This document shows positions 1 to 6,482 of a DNA stretch of 51,409 nucleotides, piece after piece (positions within the stretch are counted from its first letter, which is position 1; the number at the start of each line of letters is the position of its first letter). The DNA is from Melioribacteraceae bacterium (GTDB lineage Bacteria; Bacteroidota; Ignavibacteria; Ignavibacteriales; Melioribacteraceae): assembly GCA_022181065.1 (NCBI GenBank), contig BQMY01000100.1:1-51409 (forward strand), in the 5' to 3' direction. Under the pieces are notes generated by a model. The model was not told the DNA's origin, did not search any database, and saw nothing but the letters and a program-made list of their open reading frames with translations. The translations under genes were made by a program, and so were the position numbers.

Positions 1-369
1 AAGGGGATCTGCTTTCAACTCATCCATTGAATATCCTGCCGCGCCATTATATACCGCCTCGGTTAATCCCATCGGGGCGTGACATTTGGTACAAGTAGAT
101 TCAATCGTCTCTTTTAATTCGGGAAACTTCGTCACTTCCTCAGAAACAACTGCTCTCCATAGCGGGTCTTTGGATGAGTTACCCATCATAGATGAACGCC
201 ACAAGGTTACGGGTGAAATATCCTTGCCATCTTCCATCATTACTGTGCCTGCACCAATATGGCACTGAACACAATTTCCTGACCCGGAAAATAAGGTTGA
301 AGTGTTCATAGGAAGATTTTGTGATAACAAACTTCCAGCTAAAAACATCATTATCAAAAACTTTTTCAT
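1..369 (-). CDS. Multiheme c-type cytochrome, N-terminal part (cut by window edge)
   Basis: The frame opens with ATG at 369 and runs off the window at base 1 (123 codons seen). The first ~17 residues form a Sec-type signal peptide (MKKFLIMMFLAGSLLSQ), followed by two CxxCH heme c sites, CVQCH and CTKCH, so this is a periplasmic or secreted cytochrome c with at least two hemes. It starts 1 nt after the stop of the DUF4405 membrane protein and is therefore co-transcribed with it. A likely role is as a redox partner of that protein; this is inference. The number of further hemes, and any C-terminal sorting domain, lie outside the window. Confidence 0.8.
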   Translation of the reverse strand, partial: MKKFLIMMFLAGSLLSQNLPMNTSTLFSGSGNCVQCHIGAGTVMMEDGKDISPVTLWRSSMMGNSSKDPLWRAVVSEEVTKFPELKETIESTCTKCHAPMGLTEAVYNGAAGYSMDELKADPL

Positions 370-370
370 C

Positions 371-1219
371 TTATATAGCCTCTTCAATTAGTTTTTTATC
401 CAATATTATTTCTGCTATTTCAACAGGTTGTTTCCTGTGTTCAATAGCGACATCTTTGATTTTTAATTCCGGTTCCGCAGGAATTCCCTTTGCCATCAGG
501 CGTTTAAGCCCTTCATCTGGTAGAACTCCACTTTTAACACACAATTCTTGCACAGTCATCCTTCCATATCCTCCACCCAAACCGCTGCGGATATGGTTAT
601 AAGTTTCAGTCCCGCTATTTATAACGGCAAACATTTCAGAAGGAGAAACATTTGCTCTGTCTGCGATATCCTGAAGTATTTCATTGCCGGACAACACAAT
701 TATTCCAACTTTCTCGAGATTTGAAATAATCAGGTTGATATCAGTTTTTGTAGCCAGTGCCAGCTCTTTCAAACTCAAGTCTTCAGCATGCGGAACAGGT
801 GGTTCTGTATCCTCAGTACCCCATGATTCCGAGAGGTATTCGCCAAAATCCATAAGATTGCTAAATGGGGGTAATTCAGCCGCGCTACCAAAAAAGAGGA
901 TAAATACAACAAAAAGAGAAATAGCAAGCTCAAAGCCATATTTTAATGTATTCGCAAACTTTGAGGTCAGGTATAATTTTATTGCGTTCCAGTTAAAATA
1001 GAGATGCATTATACCAGCGAATACGAAGATAAATGTAAATACTGTGTGTACTGCCTGCCAGGATTCTTTCTGCAAACCGAGGAAAGTCCAGTATGTCCAG
1101 TGTGCTATTCTTCCGTGGGGAGCGAAAAAGAGGATAATGCCGGTAAAGGTCATAATCACAAAAGAGAACAAAATGTATATACTGGTTAAAATCTGCCAGT
1201 TGATATTTATTTTTTTCAT
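371..1219 (-). CDS. DUF4405-type membrane protein, probable cytochrome b-like subunit
   Basis: 282 aa. Residues ~8-135 carry four hydrophobic helices with histidines near membrane faces (APHGRIAHW, WQAVHTVF, AGIMHLYF), the pattern of a DUF4405/cytochrome b561-like heme b anchor. The C-terminal half (~145-282) is soluble and contains two related helical segments, SLKELALATKTDINLIISNL and TVQELCVKSGVLPDEGLKRL, each followed by a degenerate second half, suggesting an internal duplication of a small helical domain. The gene overlaps the upstream small secreted protein by 4 nt (ATGA) and is followed after 1 nt by a multiheme cytochrome c. The context suggests quinone-to-cytochrome c electron transfer. 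The domain family is fairly sure; heme binding is inferred. Confidence 0.65.
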   Translation of the reverse strand: MKKININWQILTSIYILFSFVIMTFTGIILFFAPHGRIAHWTYWTFLGLQKESWQAVHTVFTFIFVFAGIMHLYFNWNAIKLYLTSKFANTLKYGFELAISLFVVFILFFGSAAELPPFSNLMDFGEYLSESWGTEDTEPPVPHAEDLSLKELALATKTDINLIISNLEKVGIIVLSGNEILQDIADRANVSPSEMFAVINSGTETYNHIRSGLGGGYGRMTVQELCVKSGVLPDEGLKRLMAKGIPAEPELKIKDVAIEHRKQPVEIAEIILDKKLIEEAI

Positions 1220-1569
1220 TTTAATTTTCTACGTTTATTTGTTGACGTTGAATCATTTGTCTTCGTTGAATCGGGTAGCTCTATTCTCCAGCCATGACGA
1301 TGTCTATGTCTGTACCCGCGTTTATTCCCCTGCATTTTCCTCCAATCCTTATCAAGACCGTTTGGTATGCCGTCACCATCATGATCAGGTGCGAGGTCAT
1401 TAAATCCGTCACTGTTTTTATCAATAAATGATATCCTCCTGTTGTGATGAAGAGTATCCTTTTTTACAGATAAAGTATCATTGGCATTAACAAATGTTGA
1501 ATCGGCTGACGTACTGCCATATATAATAGCGCCTGAAATAAAAAAGAGAATAAAAGTCAATCGTTTCAT
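1216..1569 (-). CDS. Small secreted Asp-rich protein with thrombospondin-3-like Ca-binding segment
   Basis: 117 aa counted from ATG at 1569. The longest frame starts 12 nt upstream at a TTG (1581), but the ATG gives a clean signal peptide (MKRLTFILFFISGAIIYG). The mature part holds DKNSDGFNDLAPDHDGDG, which resembles the D-rich calcium loops of thrombospondin type 3 repeats, then a His/Arg-rich stretch and a Lys/Arg tail. It overlaps the DUF4405 gene by 4 nt and so belongs to that transcription unit. Function is unknown; calcium or metal binding is a reasonable guess from the Asp and His content. Confidence 0.6.
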   Translation of the reverse strand: MKRLTFILFFISGAIIYGSTSADSTFVNANDTLSVKKDTLHHNRRISFIDKNSDGFNDLAPDHDGDGIPNGLDKDWRKMQGNKRGYRHRHRHGWRIELPDSTKTNDSTSTNKRRKLK

Positions 1570-1807
1570 TTTAACATCCAAATTGTTTCAGGGAATAAAG
1601 GAATAATCATGCCAGTTGAAAATTCGTCCAATTGTGAAAGATTAAAGATTAAATCATATAGTTTTTCGACCATCCGGTCGAACCGTTCGCCCCTTATGTC
1701 GTAAAAGTCTGCTAAATCCAGGCTTTGGCGCTGGTTCTCAGGATTGGCACATCGTTTGAACGTTAGTTTGCACAAAAGCAATTACAAAAATTTATCAGGA
1801 GATAAAA

Positions 1808-2293
1808 ATGAAAAGCTTAATAATTTCCGCATTCTTGGTTCTGTTACTCTCAACAACAATCGTCTCCGCACAATGGGGAAGAGGTAACTGCAGAAGAGGC
1901 AACATGCAGAACGCGGCAAACATTTCCCGCAACTATGATGTTCAAACCGTAAAAACTATTTCCGGAGAAATCAGGGAAATCACCTATAATCAGCATGGCA
2001 GGACAAGTGGTGTACACTTAGCAGTTATAACGGAAGATGGAGAAATGGAAGCGCACCTCGGTCCCGATTATGCTTACGAAAAACAAAATATCAATCTCAA
2101 ACAGGGTGACAAAGTCACACTTACAGGTTCAATCGTTGACTACAATGATGGTAAGGCTATGAGCGTAGCTGTTGTAAAATTGAACGACAAAGAATATATC
2201 TTCCGAAACGAAAATGGTGTACCGGTTTGGAGCGGAAACGGTTCAAAGGGACGTGGAGCCAGAGGAAAAGGCTGGGGAAATCGTAGAATCTGA
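1808..2293 (+). CDS. Secreted OB-fold-like protein
   Basis: 161 aa. A signal peptide (residues 1-21, cleavage near VSA-QW) is followed by a Gly/Arg/Asn-rich linker and a compact beta-rich domain (~47-135: VKTISGEIREI, VHLAVITEDGEMEAHLG, GDKVTLTGSIVD). The order 'sets up an effect on X / ligand term / tolerance to a high-charge tail' is typical of periplasmic OB-fold (DUF5666 or YgiW/YdeI-like) proteins. The C-terminus is very basic (GSKGRGARGKGWGNRR). RBS caggaga lies 5-11 nt before ATG. It is transcribed divergently from the cytochrome group at 1-1569, with which it may share respiratory function in related genomes. The fold call is by pattern only. Confidence 0.55.
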   Translation: MKSLIISAFLVLLLSTTIVSAQWGRGNCRRGNMQNAANISRNYDVQTVKTISGEIREITYNQHGRTSGVHLAVITEDGEMEAHLGPDYAYEKQNINLKQGDKVTLTGSIVDYNDGKAMSVAVVKLNDKEYIFRNENGVPVWSGNGSKGRGARGKGWGNRRI

Positions 2294-2307
2294 TTTTTAG
2301 CAAAATT

Positions 2308-2353
2308 GTAGAGACGGCATATCTTGTGCGCCGAGGCGTGATGCCGTCTCTAC
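2308..2353. repeat. Repeat B copy 1: 13-bp inverted-repeat hairpin
   Basis: GTAGAGACGGCAT at 2308-2320 is the exact reverse complement of ATGCCGTCTCTAC at 2341-2353, with a 20-nt loop. It lies 15 nt downstream of the OB-fold gene and could also act as an mRNA 3' stabiliser. A second copy sits at 2681. Confidence 0.85.
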
Positions 2354-2471
2354 ATCATCAACATGATCAATTCTTGCATTGGCAGTAATCAAGTTCTTTA
2401 ATTATTGTAAACTAAGCGGCGCCATTGGGTTGGTGAGGTTCTCGAACCACACGAAAAAAGCACGATATTAA

Positions 2472-2660
2472 ACGAACCCATCCTATCCGCCTGGGGCGGA
2501 CTTCCCTTTATTAAAGGGAAGGACTTTTGACCTTTGGCAAATCTGCCAGTTTTAAAAGTCCTCCTTCAGAAGGAGGTGGATTTCGACGATAGTCGAAAGA
2601 CGGAGGATGATTTGTTACATTTTCGTAACTTTAAGTCATCCCCCATCACAATCAGGTGAG
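2472..2660. repeat. Repeat A copy 1 (dispersed intergenic element)
   Basis: The core 2513-2612 matches 10258-10357 at 99 of 100 positions. It includes CCTCCTTC-A-GAAGGAGG and TCGACGATAGTCGA palindromes and the internal inverted repeat AGGACTTTTGA.../...TTTTAAAAGTCCT. The left edge contains atccgcctggggcgga, and the right edge gtcatcccccatcac, which recurs in copy 4. It encodes nothing credible. Confidence 0.85.
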
Positions 2661-2680
2661 TTTACTCAGAGAGATTTTTA

Positions 2681-2726
2681 GCAGAGACGGCATATCTCTT
2701 GCGCCGAGGCGTGATGCCGTCTCTAC
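2681..2726. repeat. Repeat B copy 2: inverted-repeat hairpin
   Basis: GCAGAGACGGCAT (2681-2693) pairs with ATGCCGTCTCTAC (2714-2726). It differs from copy 1 at one stem position (GTAG to GCAG) and by two or three loop changes (atcttgtgcg versus atctcttgcg). Confidence 0.85.
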
Positions 2727-2855
2727 GTTAATAGAATTAATTCATTCTTGAGTCGGCAGTATTCCGGTTCTTTTAATTTTTTTAATGATGTTTTAAACCT
2801 TAATTCGTTTATTGATGTCTTATAACTAAAGTTACATAACGCAAGGGGAAATGTT

Positions 2856-3698
2856 ATGCGCAACTTAATTGTGATTGTAGTACTGTTTTTTCTTTTTTCA
2901 AATCTTAACGCTCAATGGACTCAGGAATGGTCTTCATCAAACTTTTCGGGGATGGCTGTTTCAGGCTGGGTCTCTTTCATTCAGGATGGCGACAACTGGA
3001 AAGAGCGTCTTTATGTTGTTGATTCACTAAAATTTCAGGTAATGTCCGAGGGATATTCATCCACTGTAGCCTATCAATATAATTTCGATTCGGGTGAGCA
3101 ACTCGCAGGCGGACAAATTTATGCTATGGGCGTTGACCTGACCGGAGACAACATAACCGAGTTTTATGTACTTGCCTACAGAGGCACAGGATATTATCGT
3201 CAATCATTCAAAATTATCGATATAACAAACGGAGATGTTTTGCTAAATAAAGATGACGCATCACACTCCTATACTTATCCAACAATTTGGGATGTTGACA
3301 ACGACAATACTTTAGAATGTACATTCTCGGCATACGATTATCCTAATTTTCTTAACTATACTGTGCAGATATACAACACAAACATTTCATTAACAGGTGT
3401 AAACCGGTCGGTAATTCTCCCTCGGTTCGAACTACTGCAAAACTTTCCAAATCCATTTAATCCTTCAACCAACATCAGTTTTAACATTGATAAACCAACC
3501 AGGGTAACTGTGCGAATTTTTGACATGAAGGGTGAACTGGTAAAAGTTTTGTACGACCGCGAAACACCTGCCGGTCAACACAACCTGCAGTGGGATGCCT
3601 CCAATTCTTCGGGTAAAAAGGTCTCAACAGGCGCCTATTTTTATGAGGTCATTACTCCCGAACACAGGCAAACCAAAAAGATGTTATTTATCAAATAA
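2856..3698 (+). CDS. Secreted protein with type A T9SS C-terminal sorting domain
   Basis: 280 aa. Signal peptide (1-19, ...SNLNAQW), then ~170 residues without a recognised domain but with repeated D/N-rich turns (MGVDLTGDNITEFYVL, WDVDNDNTLECTFSAYD) resembling FG-GAP/VCBS-like calcium-binding blades. The last ~85 residues are a classic sorting domain: LLQNFPNPFNPSTNISF, VRIFDMKGELVKVL, GQHNLQWDASNSSGKKVSTGAYFYEV and a KKMLFIK end, known in Ignavibacteria and Bacteroidota as the type IX secretion signal. It is therefore probably exported to the surface or medium. RBS AAGGGGAA precedes the ATG. The function of the passenger part is unknown. A strong hairpin follows the gene. Confidence 0.85.
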   Translation: MRNLIVIVVLFFLFSNLNAQWTQEWSSSNFSGMAVSGWVSFIQDGDNWKERLYVVDSLKFQVMSEGYSSTVAYQYNFDSGEQLAGGQIYAMGVDLTGDNITEFYVLAYRGTGYYRQSFKIIDITNGDVLLNKDDASHSYTYPTIWDVDNDNTLECTFSAYDYPNFLNYTVQIYNTNISLTGVNRSVILPRFELLQNFPNPFNPSTNISFNIDKPTRVTVRIFDMKGELVKVLYDRETPAGQHNLQWDASNSSGKKVSTGAYFYEVITPEHRQTKKMLFIK

Positions 3699-3711
3699 TT
3701 AGCAGAATTTC

Positions 3712-3790
3712 GCACTCCCCTTGCGCTTCCCCGGGTCACTCTTTTTTTTACTGATACCCGGGGACAGGGAGTGGAGTGCACACTTTTTTT
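3712..3790 (+). terminator. Long imperfect hairpin with T-tracts between the T9SS cargo gene and the PqqD cluster
   Basis: GCACTCC (3712-3718) pairs with GGAGTGC (3773-3779), and TTCCCCGGGT with ACCCGGGGA inside it; the loop holds an 8-T run and another 7-T run (3784-3790) follows the stem. It probably terminates the upstream gene. Because it ends only 17 nt before the PqqD start, it may also act as an attenuator for the cluster. Confidence 0.6.
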
Positions 3791-3807
3791 GAAAAGCGAG
3801 GTATAAA

Positions 3808-4062
3808 ATGACAGCATTTGCGGTCCCGTCAAATCTGGCGGTCAGTGAAAACGGTTTTCTCTTTGTCCCTACTTCGGGCGAAACCTTTACACTGAATAAA
3901 CTTGGTATCAGCATCTTTAAATTGATGCAGAAGGGTGCCGACACAGAGGAAATTATCGATGCCCTATTGGAAGAATATGATATTGATAAAACTACCCTTG
4001 AAAAAGATTTTACCGATTTTGTAAATCAACTTAAACATCACAATCTGATAGAAGAAAAATGA
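3808..4062 (+). CDS. PqqD-like protein (RRE-type winged-helix domain)
   Basis: 84 aa, first gene of the cluster, RBS GCGAGG 6 nt before ATG. The sequence follows the PqqD fold: an N-terminal beta part (NGFLFVPTSGETFTLNKLG) and a winged-helix part (ISIFKLMQKGADTEEIIDALLEEYDID...LEKDFTDFVNQLKHHNLI). In RiPP pathways such domains bind leader peptides and present them to modifying enzymes; other PqqD-like proteins occur with HprK-like kinases or ATP-grasp enzymes without a known peptide. It overlaps the ATP-grasp gene by 4 nt (ATGA), so the two products are translationally coupled and may form a complex. No precursor-like small peptide gene is seen beside it. Family call strong, role unknown. Confidence 0.8.
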   Translation: MTAFAVPSNLAVSENGFLFVPTSGETFTLNKLGISIFKLMQKGADTEEIIDALLEEYDIDKTTLEKDFTDFVNQLKHHNLIEEK

Positions 4063-5108
4063 AAGTAGCAGTCACTGGCCTAAATAACATAGATAGCCCC
4101 GGTCCCGGTGTTCCGGTGATCAGAGGACTTAAAGACTCAGGTAAGTTTGATGGTACAATAATCGGTCTTGTTTACGATTCCCTCGAACCCGGTATGTACA
4201 TGGATAATGTCTCCGACAGAAATTACCTTATCCCTTATCCTTCAAGCGGACTTGAAGAATTATACTCACGTATTGAGTATGTTAACGAAAAAGAAGGTAT
4301 TGATGTACTGATCCCAACTCTTGATTCTGAATTGTACAGCTTTACCAAACTTGCGCCGAGACTGGCGGAGATCGGCATTAAAACATTTCTCCCTACTACA
4401 GAAAACCTGAATATGCGCGCCAAGGACAAGCTTTTCGATTTTTGTCAGGCACACGATATTAAAGCGCCCAAGAATATTCTCGCCTCTTCTGTTCAGGATC
4501 TCTATAAAATTTCATCCGAGTTTAACTATCCCGTTGCTGTAAAAGGCATATTCTACGATGCGTATATCTGCAACAATTTTGATGAAGCAAAAACAGCGTT
4601 TCACAAAATCAGTCATAAGTGGGGCTTGCCAATCATCATCCAGGAGTTTATCAAGGGTGAAGAGTATAACATCTGCGCTCTCGGCGACGGAACAGGTGAA
4701 ACAATTGGAGCCGTGGCAATGAAGAAACTCTACATAACCGACAATGGTAAAGGCTGGGCAGGAATATCTCTCAAAGACGATCCCCTGATGAAACTCTCGG
4801 ATAAAATTATTTCCGCGCTCAAATGGAAGAGTGGCACAGAGCTCGAGTTTGTGAAAGAAAAATCATCAAATCAGTATTACCTGTTGGAAATCAATCCCCG
4901 CTTCCCTGCCTGGGTATATTTATCTGTTGCCGCAGGTCAGAACCTCCCATACGCGCTTCTGGAGCTGGCACAAGGGAAAAAGGTTGAGAAGTTTGAGAAC
5001 TACGAAGTAGGGAAGATATTCATCCGCTATTCGTGGGATTTAATTACTGATGTTTCAAAATTTGAAGAAATAGCCGTTAAAGGCGAACTGGTTAATAAAC
5101 CTGAATAA
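4059..5108 (+). CDS. ATP-grasp ligase (CarB/PylC-like)
   Basis: 349 aa. N-terminal Rossmann-like pre-ATP-grasp domain (MKVAVTGLNNIDSPG...DVLIPTLDSELYSFTKLAPRL, ~1-110), then the ATP-grasp fold: KDKLFDFCQAHDIKAPKN (linker helix), YPVAVKG (ATP-binding Lys), IIQEFIKGEEYNICALGDG (hinge), and the Mg-ligand strand YYLLEINPRFPAW with acidic E and N. The family joins a carboxylate to an amine through an acyl-phosphate; here the substrates are unknown. Coupled by 4-nt overlap to the PqqD-like gene and 15 nt before the PLP decarboxylase. It could ligate an amino acid, a polyamine or a peptide side chain. It lacks the second half of a full carbamoyl-phosphate synthase, so it is not CarB itself. Confidence 0.85.
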   Translation: MKVAVTGLNNIDSPGPGVPVIRGLKDSGKFDGTIIGLVYDSLEPGMYMDNVSDRNYLIPYPSSGLEELYSRIEYVNEKEGIDVLIPTLDSELYSFTKLAPRLAEIGIKTFLPTTENLNMRAKDKLFDFCQAHDIKAPKNILASSVQDLYKISSEFNYPVAVKGIFYDAYICNNFDEAKTAFHKISHKWGLPIIIQEFIKGEEYNICALGDGTGETIGAVAMKKLYITDNGKGWAGISLKDDPLMKLSDKIISALKWKSGTELEFVKEKSSNQYYLLEINPRFPAWVYLSVAAGQNLPYALLELAQGKKVEKFENYEVGKIFIRYSWDLITDVSKFEEIAVKGELVNKPE

Positions 5109-5123
5109 ATTTTGGTGGATAAA

Positions 5124-6482
5124 ATGGAAAAGAAAATATATGAAAAACCCGCGATTACTAAACATCATTCGGGATTTATGAATAAATTCGGGAGTTCACC
5201 CGTAACAACTCCCAAATCGGAAGTTGATGGTGTATCGGTTAACGCAATAGCTGATCAATATGGCTCACCCGTATTTGTACTCTCAGAGAGAAGAATAAGA
5301 GAAAATTTCAGGAATACTCTCAGAACTTTCAAAACAAGGTATCCCAAAGTACAGTATGCCTGGTCTTATAAAACAAACTATCTCAACGCGGTATGCTCGA
5401 TATTTCATCAGGAAGGTTCATGGGCGGAAGTAGTCTCCGAGTTTGAATATGATCGTGCCCGTAAACTTGGTATTCCGGGAAAATACATAATTTTTAATGG
5501 TCCGGATAAAAGTGAACAAGCCTTACTAAAAGCAATTGAAGATGGCGCAAAAATACATGTTGACCATTTTGATGAACTTTACAAAATCATAGAACTATCC
5601 GAAAAAACAGAGAAAAAACCGCAGCTTGCCATACGAGTAAACATGGATACAGGCATTTATCCCAAATGGGATCGCTTCGGATTCAACTACGAAAATGGCG
5701 AAGCTATGGAAGCACTCCGCCGAATAGTAATGCAGCCAACTCTAAAACTGATTGGTCTGCACACTCATATCGGTACATACATGATGAGCGCGGAAGCATA
5801 CCGGATAGCCGCGCGCAAGATGGTTGTTCTTGCCAATGAACTTTTCACCAAATATGAAACCAAACTTGACTACATAGATATGGGTGGCGGGTTTCCTTCA
5901 AATAATACGCTTAAAGGTCAGTATCTTCAGGCGGAACAGGTACTTCCTACAATTGAGGATTTTGCTGACGCAGTCACTTCCGAACTTTTCAGAATAAGCT
6001 ATCACGGTTCCGATATGCCAACGCTTATTCTCGAATCGGGACGATCACTCATCGATGACGCGGGTTTCCTAATCTCCACAATTATAGCTAACAAGCGACT
6101 TTCGGATGGTAAAAAAGCAACCATCATGGATGGCGGTGTGAATATACTCTTTACCAGTTTCTGGTATAAGCATAAAATTTCACCGGCGCAGCCTACGGGG
6201 CTATCAACCGAAAACTCCACGATTTATGGTCCGCTATGTATGAACATTGACGTACTCCGGGAAGATATTGTACTCCCCAATCTGAAGGTGGGTGACAGAG
6301 TAGTTATACACCACGTAGGGGCATACAACATGACACAATGGATGCAGTTTATTACTCTGCGCCCGAATATTGTTATGGTGATGGAAGATGGCACTACTGA
6401 ATTAATACGCGAATCGGAAGACCTTGAATACATTATGAGCAGAGAAAAGCTTCCCGCAAAATTATCGGAATTCAAGTTATGA
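5124..6482 (+). CDS. PLP fold-III decarboxylase, diaminopimelate-decarboxylase-like but atypical
   Basis: 452 aa from ATG 5124; the open frame extends 12 nt upstream to a TTG, but GGTGG precedes this ATG. Alanine-racemase-like barrel: WSYKTNYLNA holds the PLP Lys (K in SYKTN), GLHTHIGT is the HIGS-type motif, DYIDMGGGFP binds phosphate, and LILESGRSLIDDAGF corresponds to the EPGR motif. The C-terminal domain has GPLCMNIDVL where LysA has CES(G/S)D, and HHVGAYNMTQWMQF in place of GAYG. The catalytic Cys is kept but the adjacent substrate-recognition Glu-Ser is replaced, so the substrate is probably not meso-diaminopimelate. It overlaps the next gene by 4 nt. Decarboxylation of another amino acid or a carboxylated polyamine precursor would fit. 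Confidence 0.8.
   Translation: MEKKIYEKPAITKHHSGFMNKFGSSPVTTPKSEVDGVSVNAIADQYGSPVFVLSERRIRENFRNTLRTFKTRYPKVQYAWSYKTNYLNAVCSIFHQEGSWAEVVSEFEYDRARKLGIPGKYIIFNGPDKSEQALLKAIEDGAKIHVDHFDELYKIIELSEKTEKKPQLAIRVNMDTGIYPKWDRFGFNYENGEAMEALRRIVMQPTLKLIGLHTHIGTYMMSAEAYRIAARKMVVLANELFTKYETKLDYIDMGGGFPSNNTLKGQYLQAEQVLPTIEDFADAVTSELFRISYHGSDMPTLILESGRSLIDDAGFLISTIIANKRLSDGKKATIMDGGVNILFTSFWYKHKISPAQPTGLSTENSTIYGPLCMNIDVLREDIVLPNLKVGDRVVIHHVGAYNMTQWMQFITLRPNIVMVMEDGTTELIRESEDLEYIMSREKLPAKLSEFKL

Larger units (their letters stand above)
2294..2855. other. 562-nt intergenic region filled with nested repeats
   Basis: No credible gene is seen. The region holds two copies of a GTAGAGACGGCAT...ATGCCGTCTCTAC hairpin (2308-2353, 2681-2726) on either side of one copy of the dispersed 'AAGGAGGTGGATTTCGAC' repeat (2472-2660). 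The sequence following each hairpin is also related (attcttg...ggcagta...gttcttt), so the duplicated unit is longer than the hairpin itself. Confidence 0.75.

Noticed and set aside
1566-1781. 71-codon minus-strand frame between divergent genes
   Set aside because: It starts with TTG, has no Shine-Dalgarno, no recognisable domain, and occupies the only promoter space for two divergent genes.
2308-2726. CRISPR-like spacing of repeats B
   Set aside because: Only two copies about 370 nt apart with a different repeat between; no spacers and no cas genes.
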